Shown piece after piece: positions 44,018 through 52,983 of a stretch of DNA of 64,000 nucleotides; the stretch's first letter is position 1; every line of letters begins with the position of its first letter. Source of the DNA: Marinoscillum furvescens DSM 4134. Its GTDB lineage: Bacteria; Bacteroidota; Bacteroidia; Cytophagales; Cyclobacteriaceae. Below the pieces are notes generated by a model. It was given only the letters and a program-made list of their open reading frames with translations. It was not told the origin of the DNA and searched no databases. The stretch lies in the NCBI RefSeq assembly GCF_003386095.1, contig NZ_QREG01000025.1:19638-83637 (forward strand), read 5' to 3'. Both the position numbers and the translations under genes were made by a program.

Positions 44018-46150
44018 ATGAAGATTAAGAATTTACTAATTATTGTGGCGGTGTGTATTCATCATATTGTCGTAGCTCAATGTCCAAATGTTGTTTGGAG
44101 TGATGAGTTTAGCGGTTCTTCTTTGGACCTTACCAAATGGAACTATCAAATTGGAGATGGCTGTGCTGAAGGTATATGTGGATGGGGCAATAATGAATTG
44201 CAAAGTTATCAAGAAGCAAATGTGACTGTAGCCAATGGCTTACTGAGTATTACTGCAAAAAAAGAGCGTGTTAAGGGCAGTCAATACACATCAGGTAGAA
44301 TTAACACCAAATCGAAGGGAGATTTTACCTATGGTCGATTTGAAGCACGCATCAAACTTCCTGATGCACATGGCCTATGGCCAGCTTTTTGGATGCTTCC
44401 CACCGATGAGGTTTACGGAGGCTGGCCAATGAGTGGCGAAATTGATATTATGGAATTTACTTCGTCTGACCCGGACAATGTGTATGGTACGATTCATTAT
44501 GGTGATGCCTATCCCAATAATCAGCATCAGGGTAACCGATTTTACCTGTATGAAGGGTTGTTTACTGATGATTTTCATGAATTTGCGATCGAGTGGGAGC
44601 CTGGAATAATTCGCTGGTATGTAGATGGTCAGCTGTATAGCACTAAAACGTCTGCTGATGTAGCCCCTTATCAGTGGCCGTTTGATCAAAACTTTCACTT
44701 TCTGCTGAATGTGGCCGTAGGTGGTACGCTTGGGGGTGAAGTAAACAATGGAATGCTACCGTCTACGATGCTGGTTGATTATGTGCGTGTCTTTGACGGA
44801 TTTAGGTCTTCGATTGAGGGGCCGTCGGTAGTAGATCACCAGGCAAGTGGCGTAACTTTTGAGTTGCATAACGTGTCCAATTCGGCCACCATTAATTGGT
44901 CTGTGCCTTCAGATGCGGTAATTGTTTCTGGTCAGGGCACTTCCTCACTTACAGTAGATTTTGGGTCGGGTAGTGGCTATGTAACTGCTGCTGTAGACAA
45001 TGGATGTGGTCCTGAATTGCTCAAAGTAGGAGTGGAAGTAGATCCTCCGTATAGTTATAATTTTTCATTTGAGAATTTTGATGAGCCTGGAAGCGCAAGC
45101 CTAAGTACGTCTACTGGTACACTCACTGAAGAGCCTAACCCTGCACCTGATGCCTTAAATGGAAGTGCTCAGGTAGGTAAATACATAAGAAATAGTGCGG
45201 AGCAGTATGATGTACTCGTTTATAGTACATCTGCCATCAGTGATGCGGATAGTTACAGTACTAAGGTGGATAAGTTTTACATGGATGTATACACGAATGC
45301 ACCCGTGGGTACACCTATACTCATACAGCTGGAGACTTCTGTAGCTACATCTTCGAATTACCCAAGTGGACGACATAGCAGGTATCATGCTGAAACTACA
45401 CAGTCGGGAGGATGGGAAAGGTTGAAATTTCGATTGCTGGATCAGCCAGACCCTTCGGCTGATAACCTTGATGTTTCGACTATAATAGTGTTGTTTAATT
45501 CTAATACTTACACGGGAGATACTTATTATTTTGATAATCTCGATAGCTACACGAGTGGAAATCCCGGAGGTGGGACTGGAGGTGGTTCTGCTACTGCTGT
45601 AAGTGTAAATGGTATCGTGCTGGGTACGGCTAGTGCAGGTAAAGGAGCTAAGCATGCAACAGCGGAAGTGACCGTATTGGACGATACTGGTGCTCCGGCT
45701 GTAGGTGCCTCAGTGACTGGGTCATTTTCTGGGTCATTTGTGGAATCTATGACAGCTACATCAGATAGTCAGGGAATAGCCTATTTTCAAACTGCAGGGT
45801 CTGCTAAAGGATCCTTGACAGTAGACTTTTGTGTAGATGATGTGGTGGCGAGTCTGCCATATGATGCGTCAGCAAATACAGTGACTTGTACCTCAGGATC
45901 GCTGCGTACCTCTCAAACGCAGAGCAGTGCAGAGTTAGGAATAGAAGTGTACCCAAATCCAGTACGTGATGTGTTGACTATTCGAGCAGGAGAGGCTAGC
46001 AGTATTCAAATAATCAACCTCAGTGGAAGGGTGATGTATGAATCCAAGAAAATACCATCATTCATCGATGTACAAAACTGGCCTAGAGGTGTTTATCTGG
46101 TCAATTTCAAGACCCATCAGGGCAAGTGTAATTTTAAAGTGATAAAGTAA
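44018..46150 (+). CDS. Secreted GH16 endo-beta-glucanase with type IX sorting domain
   Basis: The 710-residue protein has a signal peptide (to about residue 20) and a GH16 domain (about 22-265) with catalytic E141 and E146 in SGEIDIMEF. WNYQIGDGCAEG and TYGRFEARIKLP are typical of laminarinase-type enzymes. Next come an Ig/PKD-like domain (about 275-340), a carbohydrate-binding-like sandwich (about 345-515), a Big_1-like Ig domain (about 525-620; GAPAVGASVTGSFSG) and a type A sorting domain (EVYPNPVRDVLTI ... GVYLVNFKT). Cleavage of beta-1,3- or mixed-linkage glucans outside the cell is likely. Confidence 0.9.
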   Translation: MKIKNLLIIVAVCIHHIVVAQCPNVVWSDEFSGSSLDLTKWNYQIGDGCAEGICGWGNNELQSYQEANVTVANGLLSITAKKERVKGSQYTSGRINTKSKGDFTYGRFEARIKLPDAHGLWPAFWMLPTDEVYGGWPMSGEIDIMEFTSSDPDNVYGTIHYGDAYPNNQHQGNRFYLYEGLFTDDFHEFAIEWEPGIIRWYVDGQLYSTKTSADVAPYQWPFDQNFHFLLNVAVGGTLGGEVNNGMLPSTMLVDYVRVFDGFRSSIEGPSVVDHQASGVTFELHNVSNSATINWSVPSDAVIVSGQGTSSLTVDFGSGSGYVTAAVDNGCGPELLKVGVEVDPPYSYNFSFENFDEPGSASLSTSTGTLTEEPNPAPDALNGSAQVGKYIRNSAEQYDVLVYSTSAISDADSYSTKVDKFYMDVYTNAPVGTPILIQLETSVATSSNYPSGRHSRYHAETTQSGGWERLKFRLLDQPDPSADNLDVSTIIVLFNSNTYTGDTYYFDNLDSYTSGNPGGGTGGGSATAVSVNGIVLGTASAGKGAKHATAEVTVLDDTGAPAVGASVTGSFSGSFVESMTATSDSQGIAYFQTAGSAKGSLTVDFCVDDVVASLPYDASANTVTCTSGSLRTSQTQSSAELGIEVYPNPVRDVLTIRAGEASSIQIINLSGRVMYESKKIPSFIDVQNWPRGVYLVNFKTHQGKCNFKVIK

Positions 46151-46165
46151 TTTTTATTGAAACTT

Positions 46166-46190
46166 ACACCAGGGCGATTCGCCCGGGTGT
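46166..46190. terminator. Hairpin between convergent genes
   Basis: Arms ACACC and GGGCG pair with CGCCC and GGTGT around a 3-nt loop, with one mismatch between them. It lies between the stops of the GH16 gene and the M49-like gene and is followed by moderately T-rich sequence on the plus strand. It probably serves both directions, weakly. Confidence 0.5.
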
Positions 46191-46198
46191 ATTTGATT

Positions 46199-47839
46199 TT
46201 AATTGAGTCCCAAAACTTCTACACCTTGCTCGAAGACTATATCCACAGGGATGGCTTCCAGCTTCAGTAAGTCAGCGCGTAACTCAGGGCCAATGAGACC
46301 CATTTCTTTTACCAATAGGTCAACCCCTTCATAATCCCCGTCTCCCTGAAGTGTGAGGATTTTCTCAGAAAGTGCGTTCATGGCCTCTTCCATTTTGTTA
46401 TAATCTACAGCATAAGTGCCATCCTCTTGCTTCTGAAAAGCTCCTAGCTGCTGGAAAAAGTTAAAGCGAATCATGTTGGCTTTGCCGTGTGCACTGGCCG
46501 CACCAAACCTCACAGAACGAAAAATGCCTGCCATAAAAGTGGTGTAATAGTCTTTGATGTCTCCGTCAATTTCACCCTTTTTATGCAGTTGGGTGATCAT
46601 GTACATGCCCAGCACATCGGCCTTGCCTTCTTCCAGAGCAGAGCTATGCTCTTTCAAAGCATCGCGTACTGTACCTTTTCCGTTTATCGTTTTTTTAATC
46701 CCCAGGCCATGCGCCACTTCATGAAACATAGTGTTTCCAAAGAACGCATCGAAGGTGATGTGCTGGCGTTGTTCGGGGGTGATCAGTATTTCAGAAATAG
46801 GTACGAGTATCTCATCAAACTTGGCCTGCATGGCATTTTTGAGCTGTAGCCTGCGGGAGCCTTTGGCCAGCTGAACCTCTTCGTCATTCGGTAGATTGAT
46901 AGCTATAGTCTTGGAGCCGGCATTGCAATCTCCCGCGTAGTACACCACATCGTAGGCGTTTAGGTCAGCATCACTTCCGGGTTTTTCGGCTTTGTAAGCA
47001 GCTGCCACAGGTAAGCCCCGCTGTAGCTCTGGCAAGAATGCAGCATATTTAGACAGTCGCTCACTCCATGATTTATCCTTTACAAGTACGTAAGCTTCAT
47101 GAGCAGCTTTGTAGTTATACAGTGCGTCTTCATAATTTTCTATAGGACCAATCACCACGTCTATACCATTGGATTTCATATCCATCCAGGCCATGTCGGA
47201 AGGCTGATATTCATCGGTGAGCAGCGCTTCTGCACGAAGCTTTAGGTAATTTTTCAGTCCTTCATCTTCCGCTATATCAGCACATTCCAGCAGCAATGCG
47301 CTTGCCGCCGCTACTTCTTCGGCAAACATCGTACGATAGGGAACGGTCATAAGGTCACCATTCTCGTCTCTTCTCAGAAAGGTATACAGGCTCTTTTTGT
47401 CCTCCAGGTCTGCCGCCTCAAACTCTTCTTTGGTCATGTCCGCAGGGTAGAAGTTGGCTCCGGCAGGTTTCGGACCTACACCTGCTATGAATGGTTCGTT
47501 GTTTTGAAGCCGATCCCAGGGTCCGTAATTGATCTGTGTAAACTTTCGGGTTGCTTCATCTTCCAGCGTGCTGAGCAATGAGTCTTTTTGGCCGTAGGCC
47601 TCATACCAAAACAGCTCATCCATGATTTTAGCTGCCTCTATGAGCTTAGGGATCATTTGTTTTTCGGATTCGGACAGCTGCGAAAGATCTGTGGTTAATT
47701 TGACGGATTTGTATGCGGCTAGCTTAGCTTCCATCGGGTTGGTGGTGGGTGCTTCCTCCGTCTGCTCTTTCTGCGGTTGAGTGCAATAGGTGAGTAGTCC
47801 CAGGGTACATAAGGATACTCCTTTGATTAGGTTTTTCAT
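46199..47839 (-). CDS. Lipoprotein metallopeptidase, M49 (dipeptidyl peptidase III)-like
   Basis: The ATG at 47839 gives 546 residues with a lipoprotein signal ending TYC (Cys 19); the frame upstream to 47923 lacks signal features. The zinc site is FHEVAHG (HExxH, H373/E374/H377) followed by EEGKAD (residues 403-408), the second glutamate motif of DPP III relatives. Eukaryotic DPP III has HExxxH, so this belongs to the bacterial variant group. INYGPWDRL and NFYPADMTKEEF are also family elements. It likely trims peptides in the envelope. Confidence 0.88.
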   Translation of the reverse strand: MKNLIKGVSLCTLGLLTYCTQPQKEQTEEAPTTNPMEAKLAAYKSVKLTTDLSQLSESEKQMIPKLIEAAKIMDELFWYEAYGQKDSLLSTLEDEATRKFTQINYGPWDRLQNNEPFIAGVGPKPAGANFYPADMTKEEFEAADLEDKKSLYTFLRRDENGDLMTVPYRTMFAEEVAAASALLLECADIAEDEGLKNYLKLRAEALLTDEYQPSDMAWMDMKSNGIDVVIGPIENYEDALYNYKAAHEAYVLVKDKSWSERLSKYAAFLPELQRGLPVAAAYKAEKPGSDADLNAYDVVYYAGDCNAGSKTIAINLPNDEEVQLAKGSRRLQLKNAMQAKFDEILVPISEILITPEQRQHITFDAFFGNTMFHEVAHGLGIKKTINGKGTVRDALKEHSSALEEGKADVLGMYMITQLHKKGEIDGDIKDYYTTFMAGIFRSVRFGAASAHGKANMIRFNFFQQLGAFQKQEDGTYAVDYNKMEEAMNALSEKILTLQGDGDYEGVDLLVKEMGLIGPELRADLLKLEAIPVDIVFEQGVEVLGLN

Positions 47840-47883
47840 TTTCAGGTTTGGTTTTATTTGTACCCGAAAGTTACTGGAGCTAT

Positions 47884-47918
47884 TCAAAAAAAGAAAGGGC
47901 ATCCTGATAGATGCCCTT
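47884..47918 (-). terminator. Terminator of the SMP-30-like gene
   Basis: Arms AGGGCATC (47896-47903) and GATGCCCT (47910-47917) form a perfect 8-bp stem with a 6-nt loop. On the minus strand it is followed by a run of T (TTTCTTTTTTT). It lies 27 bp after the gene's stop and before the M49-like gene. Confidence 0.75.
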
Positions 47919-47944
47919 ATCATGTGTTTAAGTCTTGTTTAGGC

Positions 47945-48865
47945 TTATTTCACAAGTGTATATGCTACTACCTGGTTGCCAAAAAATGTAGGAACCAGAA
48001 GCTTTTGGTCGTCTGCTATAAATTCAATGTCGGCCGCATTGGCACCCATATCTTTGGTGTCCAGGATTTTTTCTTTTTCCCATGTGGAGGTCACATAGTA
48101 CACTTCACCGTTCCAGTTAGACACCAGGTAATCTACACCTACTTTTACCACACCATCGCCACCCGGAATGGAGTCCACTACAGGCTCTACTTTTTCTTCC
48201 GTGTAGTCTATGGCATGAAATCTGCCGGAGCCAAAAGTAGCCATCATCATTTTTTCTCCATCATGAAAAAGGCCATTGGGACCACCCATGTTCGCATCAT
48301 CTATCCAGGTGTCTAGCTCACCAGTTTGGCTCAGCCGGTGGATTTTGTTCGTGTTGGAGTCAGAAAAGTAAACATTGCCATCGTCATCTACCGTGATGTC
48401 ATTGAGAAACTTTGCTTCGGCTACAGCATAGCGATTGCTGACCTCACCTGTAGCTACATCGATGGCCACCAATTCATCGATATTGGTTACGTAAAGCGTG
48501 CCCTCATAAAGGCCCATGCCTTTGGGGGCGTGTAGGCCGTCTACCCATTTAGGATCTATGATAGATCCATCTTCAGGGTTTATTTTGGCTATGTATCCGT
48601 CGTTATCTTTCGCATTTGGTGGTACGCCATTGATGCAGCTCACATACAATATGTCGTTGGTTTTGTCATGCAAAACAGACTCTGGCGTCAGTAGCGAAGA
48701 GGTGTCAGTTTCCCATAATTTTTTGAGCGATACTTTGTCGTTAGTCTCTTTTAGCTCCTGACTGGTGTCGGACTCACTGGTAGATTCTTGCTGAGAGGAA
48801 CTGGAGCAGGCACTCAACGCCACCAGTGCTATAATGCATGCAACTATGTTATTCGAAATACTCAT
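47945..48865 (-). CDS. SMP-30/gluconolactonase-like lipoprotein
   Basis: The ATG at 48865 gives 306 residues with a lipobox LSAC and a Ser-rich linker. The rest is a six-bladed propeller: TPESVLHDKTNDILYVSC, APKGMGLYEGTLYVTNIDEL, FLNDITVDDDGNVYFSDSNT and GGPNGLFHDGEKMMMATFG. The Glu, Asn and Asp positions that bind the metal in SMP-30 lactonases are only partly recognisable, so either a lactonase or a binding protein is possible. It diverges from the M28 peptidase gene. Confidence 0.85.
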   Translation of the reverse strand: MSISNNIVACIIALVALSACSSSSQQESTSESDTSQELKETNDKVSLKKLWETDTSSLLTPESVLHDKTNDILYVSCINGVPPNAKDNDGYIAKINPEDGSIIDPKWVDGLHAPKGMGLYEGTLYVTNIDELVAIDVATGEVSNRYAVAEAKFLNDITVDDDGNVYFSDSNTNKIHRLSQTGELDTWIDDANMGGPNGLFHDGEKMMMATFGSGRFHAIDYTEEKVEPVVDSIPGGDGVVKVGVDYLVSNWNGEVYYVTSTWEKEKILDTKDMGANAADIEFIADDQKLLVPTFFGNQVVAYTLVK

Positions 48866-49030
48866 GGTTATTTTGGTTAAGTTCTTTGTGAATATAATGG
48901 TTGTATGCAATTGATTGTTTGTAGAAATCTGGAATTCTACCATTCAAAGGGATTTTGGTTGATTTTGCATAGTTCTTTTTTTCGGCTGTCAGAAAAATTG
49001 CTGAAATTCCGCTAGCTAAAAACAGAACCT

Positions 49031-50665
49031 ATGAAGAATATACATTACCCCATTTTGGCTGGTTTGCTGGCTGCGTGCGGAGGTGCCGAGCAATCTGCTC
49101 CGAAAGGCACGATCGACACGGTAGCTATCGCCAGCCACATCGAAACACTTGCATCAGATGATTTTTTAGGGCGCAAGCCATTTACTGAAGGTGAAACCAA
49201 AACACTGGAATATTTGGAGTCTGCGTTTGCATCGTATGGTCTGGAGCCAGGCAATGGCTTGAGTTACTTTCAGGAAGTGCCGATGGTGGAGCTGGATGCT
49301 CAGCCTTCAGATCAGATGATCATCGGGTCTCCCACAGATGATTTCGCTCTCCAGCTCGGAGATGAATTTGTAGCTTATACTGAGCGTGTAGAGGAGGAGG
49401 TAAGTCTGGAGGATTCCGAACTGGTCTTTGCCGGATATGGCGTAGTGGCCCCGGAGTATGGCTGGGATGATTATGCCGGATTGGATGTAAAAGGAAAAAC
49501 AGTAGTAGTGCTCGTTAACGATCCTGGTTTTGGTTCCGGTGATAGTACCTTGTTTAAGGGCGAAACCATGACTTACTACGGACGCTGGACTTACAAATAC
49601 GAAGAAGCCGCCCGGCAAGGAGCCGCTGGTGTGCTAATTATACATGATACGGCTCCTGCAGGTTATCCATGGCTGGTGGTGAGAAACTCCTGGTCTGGGG
49701 CTAGCCTTTACTTGGATCAGACGGGAGATGCATACAAGCCTATCGTTCAGGGCTGGATCACCAGAGAAGCTGCCATTCGCATTTTTGAAGCCTCTGATGT
49801 GGACATGAAAAACTTCGTGGAAAAAGCGCGAAGTACAGAATTTGAGCCTGTGCCATTGGGCGTCACCGCAAGTGTATCGGTGCGCAATGGTATCAAGCGA
49901 GACAAGAGTCAGAATGTGATAGCCAAAATCACAGGATCTACCAATCCTGAGGAGTACGTGTTATACAGTGCTCACTGGGACCACCTGGGAGTTGGAGCCC
50001 CTGTAGATGGGGATAGCATTTACAACGGCGCACACGATAATGCATCAGGTACCGCCGCACTACTGGCTATTGCAAAAGCCATGGCCGAGCGAGAAGAGCA
50101 GCCCAAAAGATCGGTAGTTTTTCTGGCTGTGACAGCTGAGGAGCAAGGGCTGCTGGGGTCTAAGTATTATGCCGAAAACCCAATCTACTTGCCTAGTGAG
50201 ACGGTAGCGAACATAAATATGGATGGAATCAAAAACTACGGACCCATGAAAGACCTGACGGTAGTAGGCTATGGCCAGTCCGAGTTAGAAGAGATCGCAG
50301 AGGAAATAGCCAAAACTCAGGGGCGTTATATCATGCCAGACCCCGAGCCATCCAAAGGATACTTTTTTAGGTCAGACCATTTTCAGTTTGCCAAAGTGGG
50401 CATACCAGCCCTATTTGCCTCTGGAGCCTATGAGCACATGGACCCGGCCAAGGGCGTGGCATACCTCAAGGAAAAAAATGATGAATACAATCAAAACCGA
50501 TACCACAGGCCTGCTGATGAATACGATGCTGCCACCTGGGAGTTTGGGGGTGTCTATCAGGATGTAGACCTCTTCTACCAACTCGGCTGGAAGCTAGCCA
50601 ACGGAGATTTGTGGCCCGCATGGAAGCAAGGCTCGGAGTTTAAGGCTATACGAGAGGCTATGTAA
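49031..50665 (+). CDS. M28-family aminopeptidase lipoprotein
   Basis: The 544-residue protein has a short lipoprotein signal (LLAACGG). A protease-associated domain lies about 130-250, inserted before the peptidase core. Zinc ligands of M28 are visible: SAHWDHLG (His), GAHDNASGTA (Asp), VTAEEQGLLGS (catalytic Glu pair), NINMDG (Asp) and FRSDHFQFA (His). It would release N-terminal residues from peptides outside the inner membrane. Its 3' end overlaps the converging phosphoesterase gene by 8 bp. Confidence 0.92.
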   Translation: MKNIHYPILAGLLAACGGAEQSAPKGTIDTVAIASHIETLASDDFLGRKPFTEGETKTLEYLESAFASYGLEPGNGLSYFQEVPMVELDAQPSDQMIIGSPTDDFALQLGDEFVAYTERVEEEVSLEDSELVFAGYGVVAPEYGWDDYAGLDVKGKTVVVLVNDPGFGSGDSTLFKGETMTYYGRWTYKYEEAARQGAAGVLIIHDTAPAGYPWLVVRNSWSGASLYLDQTGDAYKPIVQGWITREAAIRIFEASDVDMKNFVEKARSTEFEPVPLGVTASVSVRNGIKRDKSQNVIAKITGSTNPEEYVLYSAHWDHLGVGAPVDGDSIYNGAHDNASGTAALLAIAKAMAEREEQPKRSVVFLAVTAEEQGLLGSKYYAENPIYLPSETVANINMDGIKNYGPMKDLTVVGYGQSELEEIAEEIAKTQGRYIMPDPEPSKGYFFRSDHFQFAKVGIPALFASGAYEHMDPAKGVAYLKEKNDEYNQNRYHRPADEYDAATWEFGGVYQDVDLFYQLGWKLANGDLWPAWKQGSEFKAIREAM

Positions 50666-51161
50666 GCTTTCCGCGATAACCTAGCTCTACCACTTCCATA
50701 TTGGAAATTTTGCCCTCCTGTAGTTCCATCCGCAGGAGGGTTTTTATTTTGTGAAAGCCATGAATCCCTGCTGCTCCCGGGTTGACAAAGAGTAAGTTGT
50801 TGGACTTGTCAGGGGCCACCTTTAAAATATGTGAATGGCCACAGATCAGAATGTCTGGCTGGTGTGCTGCTATGAGCTTCTTTACTCGCGCATTGTATCC
50901 GGGAGGCTTTCCTGCAATGTGTGTCATCAGAATTTTCACACCTTCACGCTCAAAGACCTGATCTTCGGGGACTGCAGCACGGATTTCATGCCCATCTATA
51001 TTTCCAAACACAGCTCTTGTAGGTTTAAATGCCTCTAATTTTTCTAGTACACTCTGTGTCCCGATATCTCCAGCGTGCCAGATTTCATCACAATCTTCGA
51101 AATGGGTGAATACACTATCCTCCAGGTGGCTATGGGTGTCTGATATGAGGCCAATCTTCAT
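50658..51161 (-). CDS. YfcE/MJ0936-family metallophosphoesterase
   Basis: The 167-residue protein carries the complete short calcineurin-like set: ISDTHSHLED, WHAGDIG, VFGNIDGHE, MTHIAGKPPG and ICGHSHILK, with final NPGAAG. This group hydrolyses phosphodiesters in vitro; the natural substrate is generally unknown. It is the only minus gene between the M28 peptidase and the gld operon. Confidence 0.92.
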   Translation of the reverse strand: MKIGLISDTHSHLEDSVFTHFEDCDEIWHAGDIGTQSVLEKLEAFKPTRAVFGNIDGHEIRAAVPEDQVFEREGVKILMTHIAGKPPGYNARVKKLIAAHQPDILICGHSHILKVAPDKSNNLLFVNPGAAGIHGFHKIKTLLRMELQEGKISNMEVVELGYRGKLT

Positions 51162-51199
51162 GCTGTAAAGCTAGGATTAATATGAGAAGTCCTCCTATT

Positions 51200-51221
51200 G
51201 GTGTTAACACTTTTTAACACC
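51200..51221. promoter_or_regulatory. Inverted repeat upstream of gldA
   Basis: GGTGTTA (51200-51206) and TAACACC (51215-51221) are separated by 8 nt, and the left part is itself a 10-bp palindrome (GTGTTAACAC, 51201-51210). It lies about 96 bp before gldA in a 155-bp divergent region. It could be an operator or a terminator of neither gene. Confidence 0.35.
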
Positions 51222-51316
51222 TCTAAAACCGCCAATACGCGCAGGAATCTTATAATTGCTTGCATTTTTTTGAGTGCAATGAAAACTTGTAAATTTTTGA
51301 TTAATCCAATGAACCT

Positions 51317-52240
51317 ATGTCAATAGTAGTAGAAAATCTCACCAAAAAATATGGTGAGCAAAAAGCTGTCAATGACATATCATTTGAGATTAAGACAGGG
51401 GAGGTGGTAGGATTTCTGGGGCCCAATGGTGCCGGAAAAAGTACCACAATGAAGATCATCACATGCTTCATGGCCCCGACCTCAGGTGATGTGCGGCTGG
51501 ACAATGACTCCATCCACCAAAACCCGGAAGCTATCAAGCGAAAGATCGGATACCTTCCGGAGAACAACCCTCTTTATCTGGATATGCCTATCGTAGATTA
51601 CCTACGGTTTACGGCGGAGATACAGGGCGTTGCTAAATCTCAGATTCCCACCCGCATAGGTGAGATGATTGAGCGCTGCGGACTAGACCGTGAAAAGCAC
51701 AAAAACATCAACGAGCTGTCTAAAGGCTATCGCCAGCGGGTAGGACTTGCACAGGCCATGATTCATGACCCGGAGGTGTTGATTCTCGATGAGCCTACTA
51801 CCGGTCTTGACCCTAACCAGATCGTGGAGATCCGAAAGCTGATCAAAGAGCTGGGTAAAGAAAAAACAGTAATTCTTAGTAGTCACATTCTCTCTGAAGT
51901 AGAAGCTACTTGTGATCGCATACTGATCATCAACCGAGGGCGCATCGTAGCGGATGGTACGGCAGACACGCTGAGAAGTCAGTCTCAGGGGCAAGAGTTG
52001 CTCAAAGTGCACATCGAAGCAGATACGTCGGCAGCAGAAGCAGCTGTTCGCTCTTTGGCCTCTGTGGAGAAAGTGTCCACCATCGATGGTAAGGACGGAT
52101 GGCTGCAAGTGCAAAGCAAGCCCGACCTTTCTTCACGCAAGGAGATATTTGATCTCTGCGTAAAAAATAAATGGTACTTATTAGACATGACCGGACAGGA
52201 GACACGTCTGGAGGATGTCTTCCAAAAACTAACTAAATAA
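51317..52240 (+). CDS. gldA: Gliding motility ABC transporter ATP-binding protein GldA
   Basis: The 307-residue ATPase has Walker A FLGPNGAGKSTTMK, signature LSKGYRQRVGLAQAM, Walker B VLILDEPTTGLDPNQ and the H-loop SSHILSE. Family length and the following gldF and gldG genes fix the identity. GldA, GldF and GldG form an ABC complex required for gliding in Flavobacterium; in type IX secreting bacteria its substrate is not clear. The stop lies 3 bp before gldF. Confidence 0.93.
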   Translation: MSIVVENLTKKYGEQKAVNDISFEIKTGEVVGFLGPNGAGKSTTMKIITCFMAPTSGDVRLDNDSIHQNPEAIKRKIGYLPENNPLYLDMPIVDYLRFTAEIQGVAKSQIPTRIGEMIERCGLDREKHKNINELSKGYRQRVGLAQAMIHDPEVLILDEPTTGLDPNQIVEIRKLIKELGKEKTVILSSHILSEVEATCDRILIINRGRIVADGTADTLRSQSQGQELLKVHIEADTSAAEAAVRSLASVEKVSTIDGKDGWLQVQSKPDLSSRKEIFDLCVKNKWYLLDMTGQETRLEDVFQKLTK

Positions 52241-52243
52241 GCT

Positions 52244-52969
52244 ATGAGCAAAATTTGGATAATTACACGAAGAGAGCTTGCATCCTTCTTCGATTCCCTG
52301 ATTGCTTATGTTATGATCATCTTGTTTTTGGGACTTAGTGGTCTGTTTACCTGGCTGGTAGGTTCCAATGTGTTTTTGCTCAATCAGGCAAGTATGCAAG
52401 TGTTTTACAGTATAGCGTTTTGGTCGCTGTTCTTTTTTATACCCGCTATCACTATGCGGATGATTGCGGAAGAAAACAAAGCTGGCACCATCGAGCTGCT
52501 GATTACCAAAGCTGTGAGTGACAGTCAGATTGTATGGGGCAAATTTTTCGCTTGCCTGATACTCGTATTGATTGCGCTGGTGTGTACGCTACCTTATTAC
52601 ATTACCATTTCACAGCTCGGCAATATAGATGACGGTGCGGTGATTGGTGGATACTTCGCGTTATTGCTGCTGTCTGCCAGCTATATCAGTATCGGCTTGT
52701 TTGCCAGTAGTCTCACCCAAAACCAGATCGTTGCGTTTTTGATCGCTTTGTTTATTGGTATCTTTTTTCAGCTACTCTTCAATGTGCTGGGCGGTACGCT
52801 TCGTGGATTTTTTGGTGAGTTGTTTCTCTATCTCAGTATGACCAGCCACTTTGAGTCTATGAGTCGGGGAGTAGTGGATAGCCGTGACCTGATCTACTTT
52901 GGCTCTATCATAGCGGCAGGTATACTGGCATCGCAGGTGATGTTATCAAAAAGAAATTGGCAATCATAA
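52244..52969 (+). CDS. gldF: Gliding motility ABC permease GldF
   Basis: The 241-residue integral membrane protein has six hydrophobic helices (about 20-40, 55-78, 100-122, 135-158, 170-190, 215-235). ITRRELASFFDSLIAYVM at the start and MRMIAEENKAGTIELLITKAV in the first cytoplasmic loop are ABC-2 type features found in GldF. It is coupled to gldA and precedes gldG by 14 bp. Confidence 0.93.
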   Translation: MSKIWIITRRELASFFDSLIAYVMIILFLGLSGLFTWLVGSNVFLLNQASMQVFYSIAFWSLFFFIPAITMRMIAEENKAGTIELLITKAVSDSQIVWGKFFACLILVLIALVCTLPYYITISQLGNIDDGAVIGGYFALLLLSASYISIGLFASSLTQNQIVAFLIALFIGIFFQLLFNVLGGTLRGFFGELFLYLSMTSHFESMSRGVVDSRDLIYFGSIIAAGILASQVMLSKRNWQS

Positions 52970-52983
52970 ACCGTAATTAAGAG

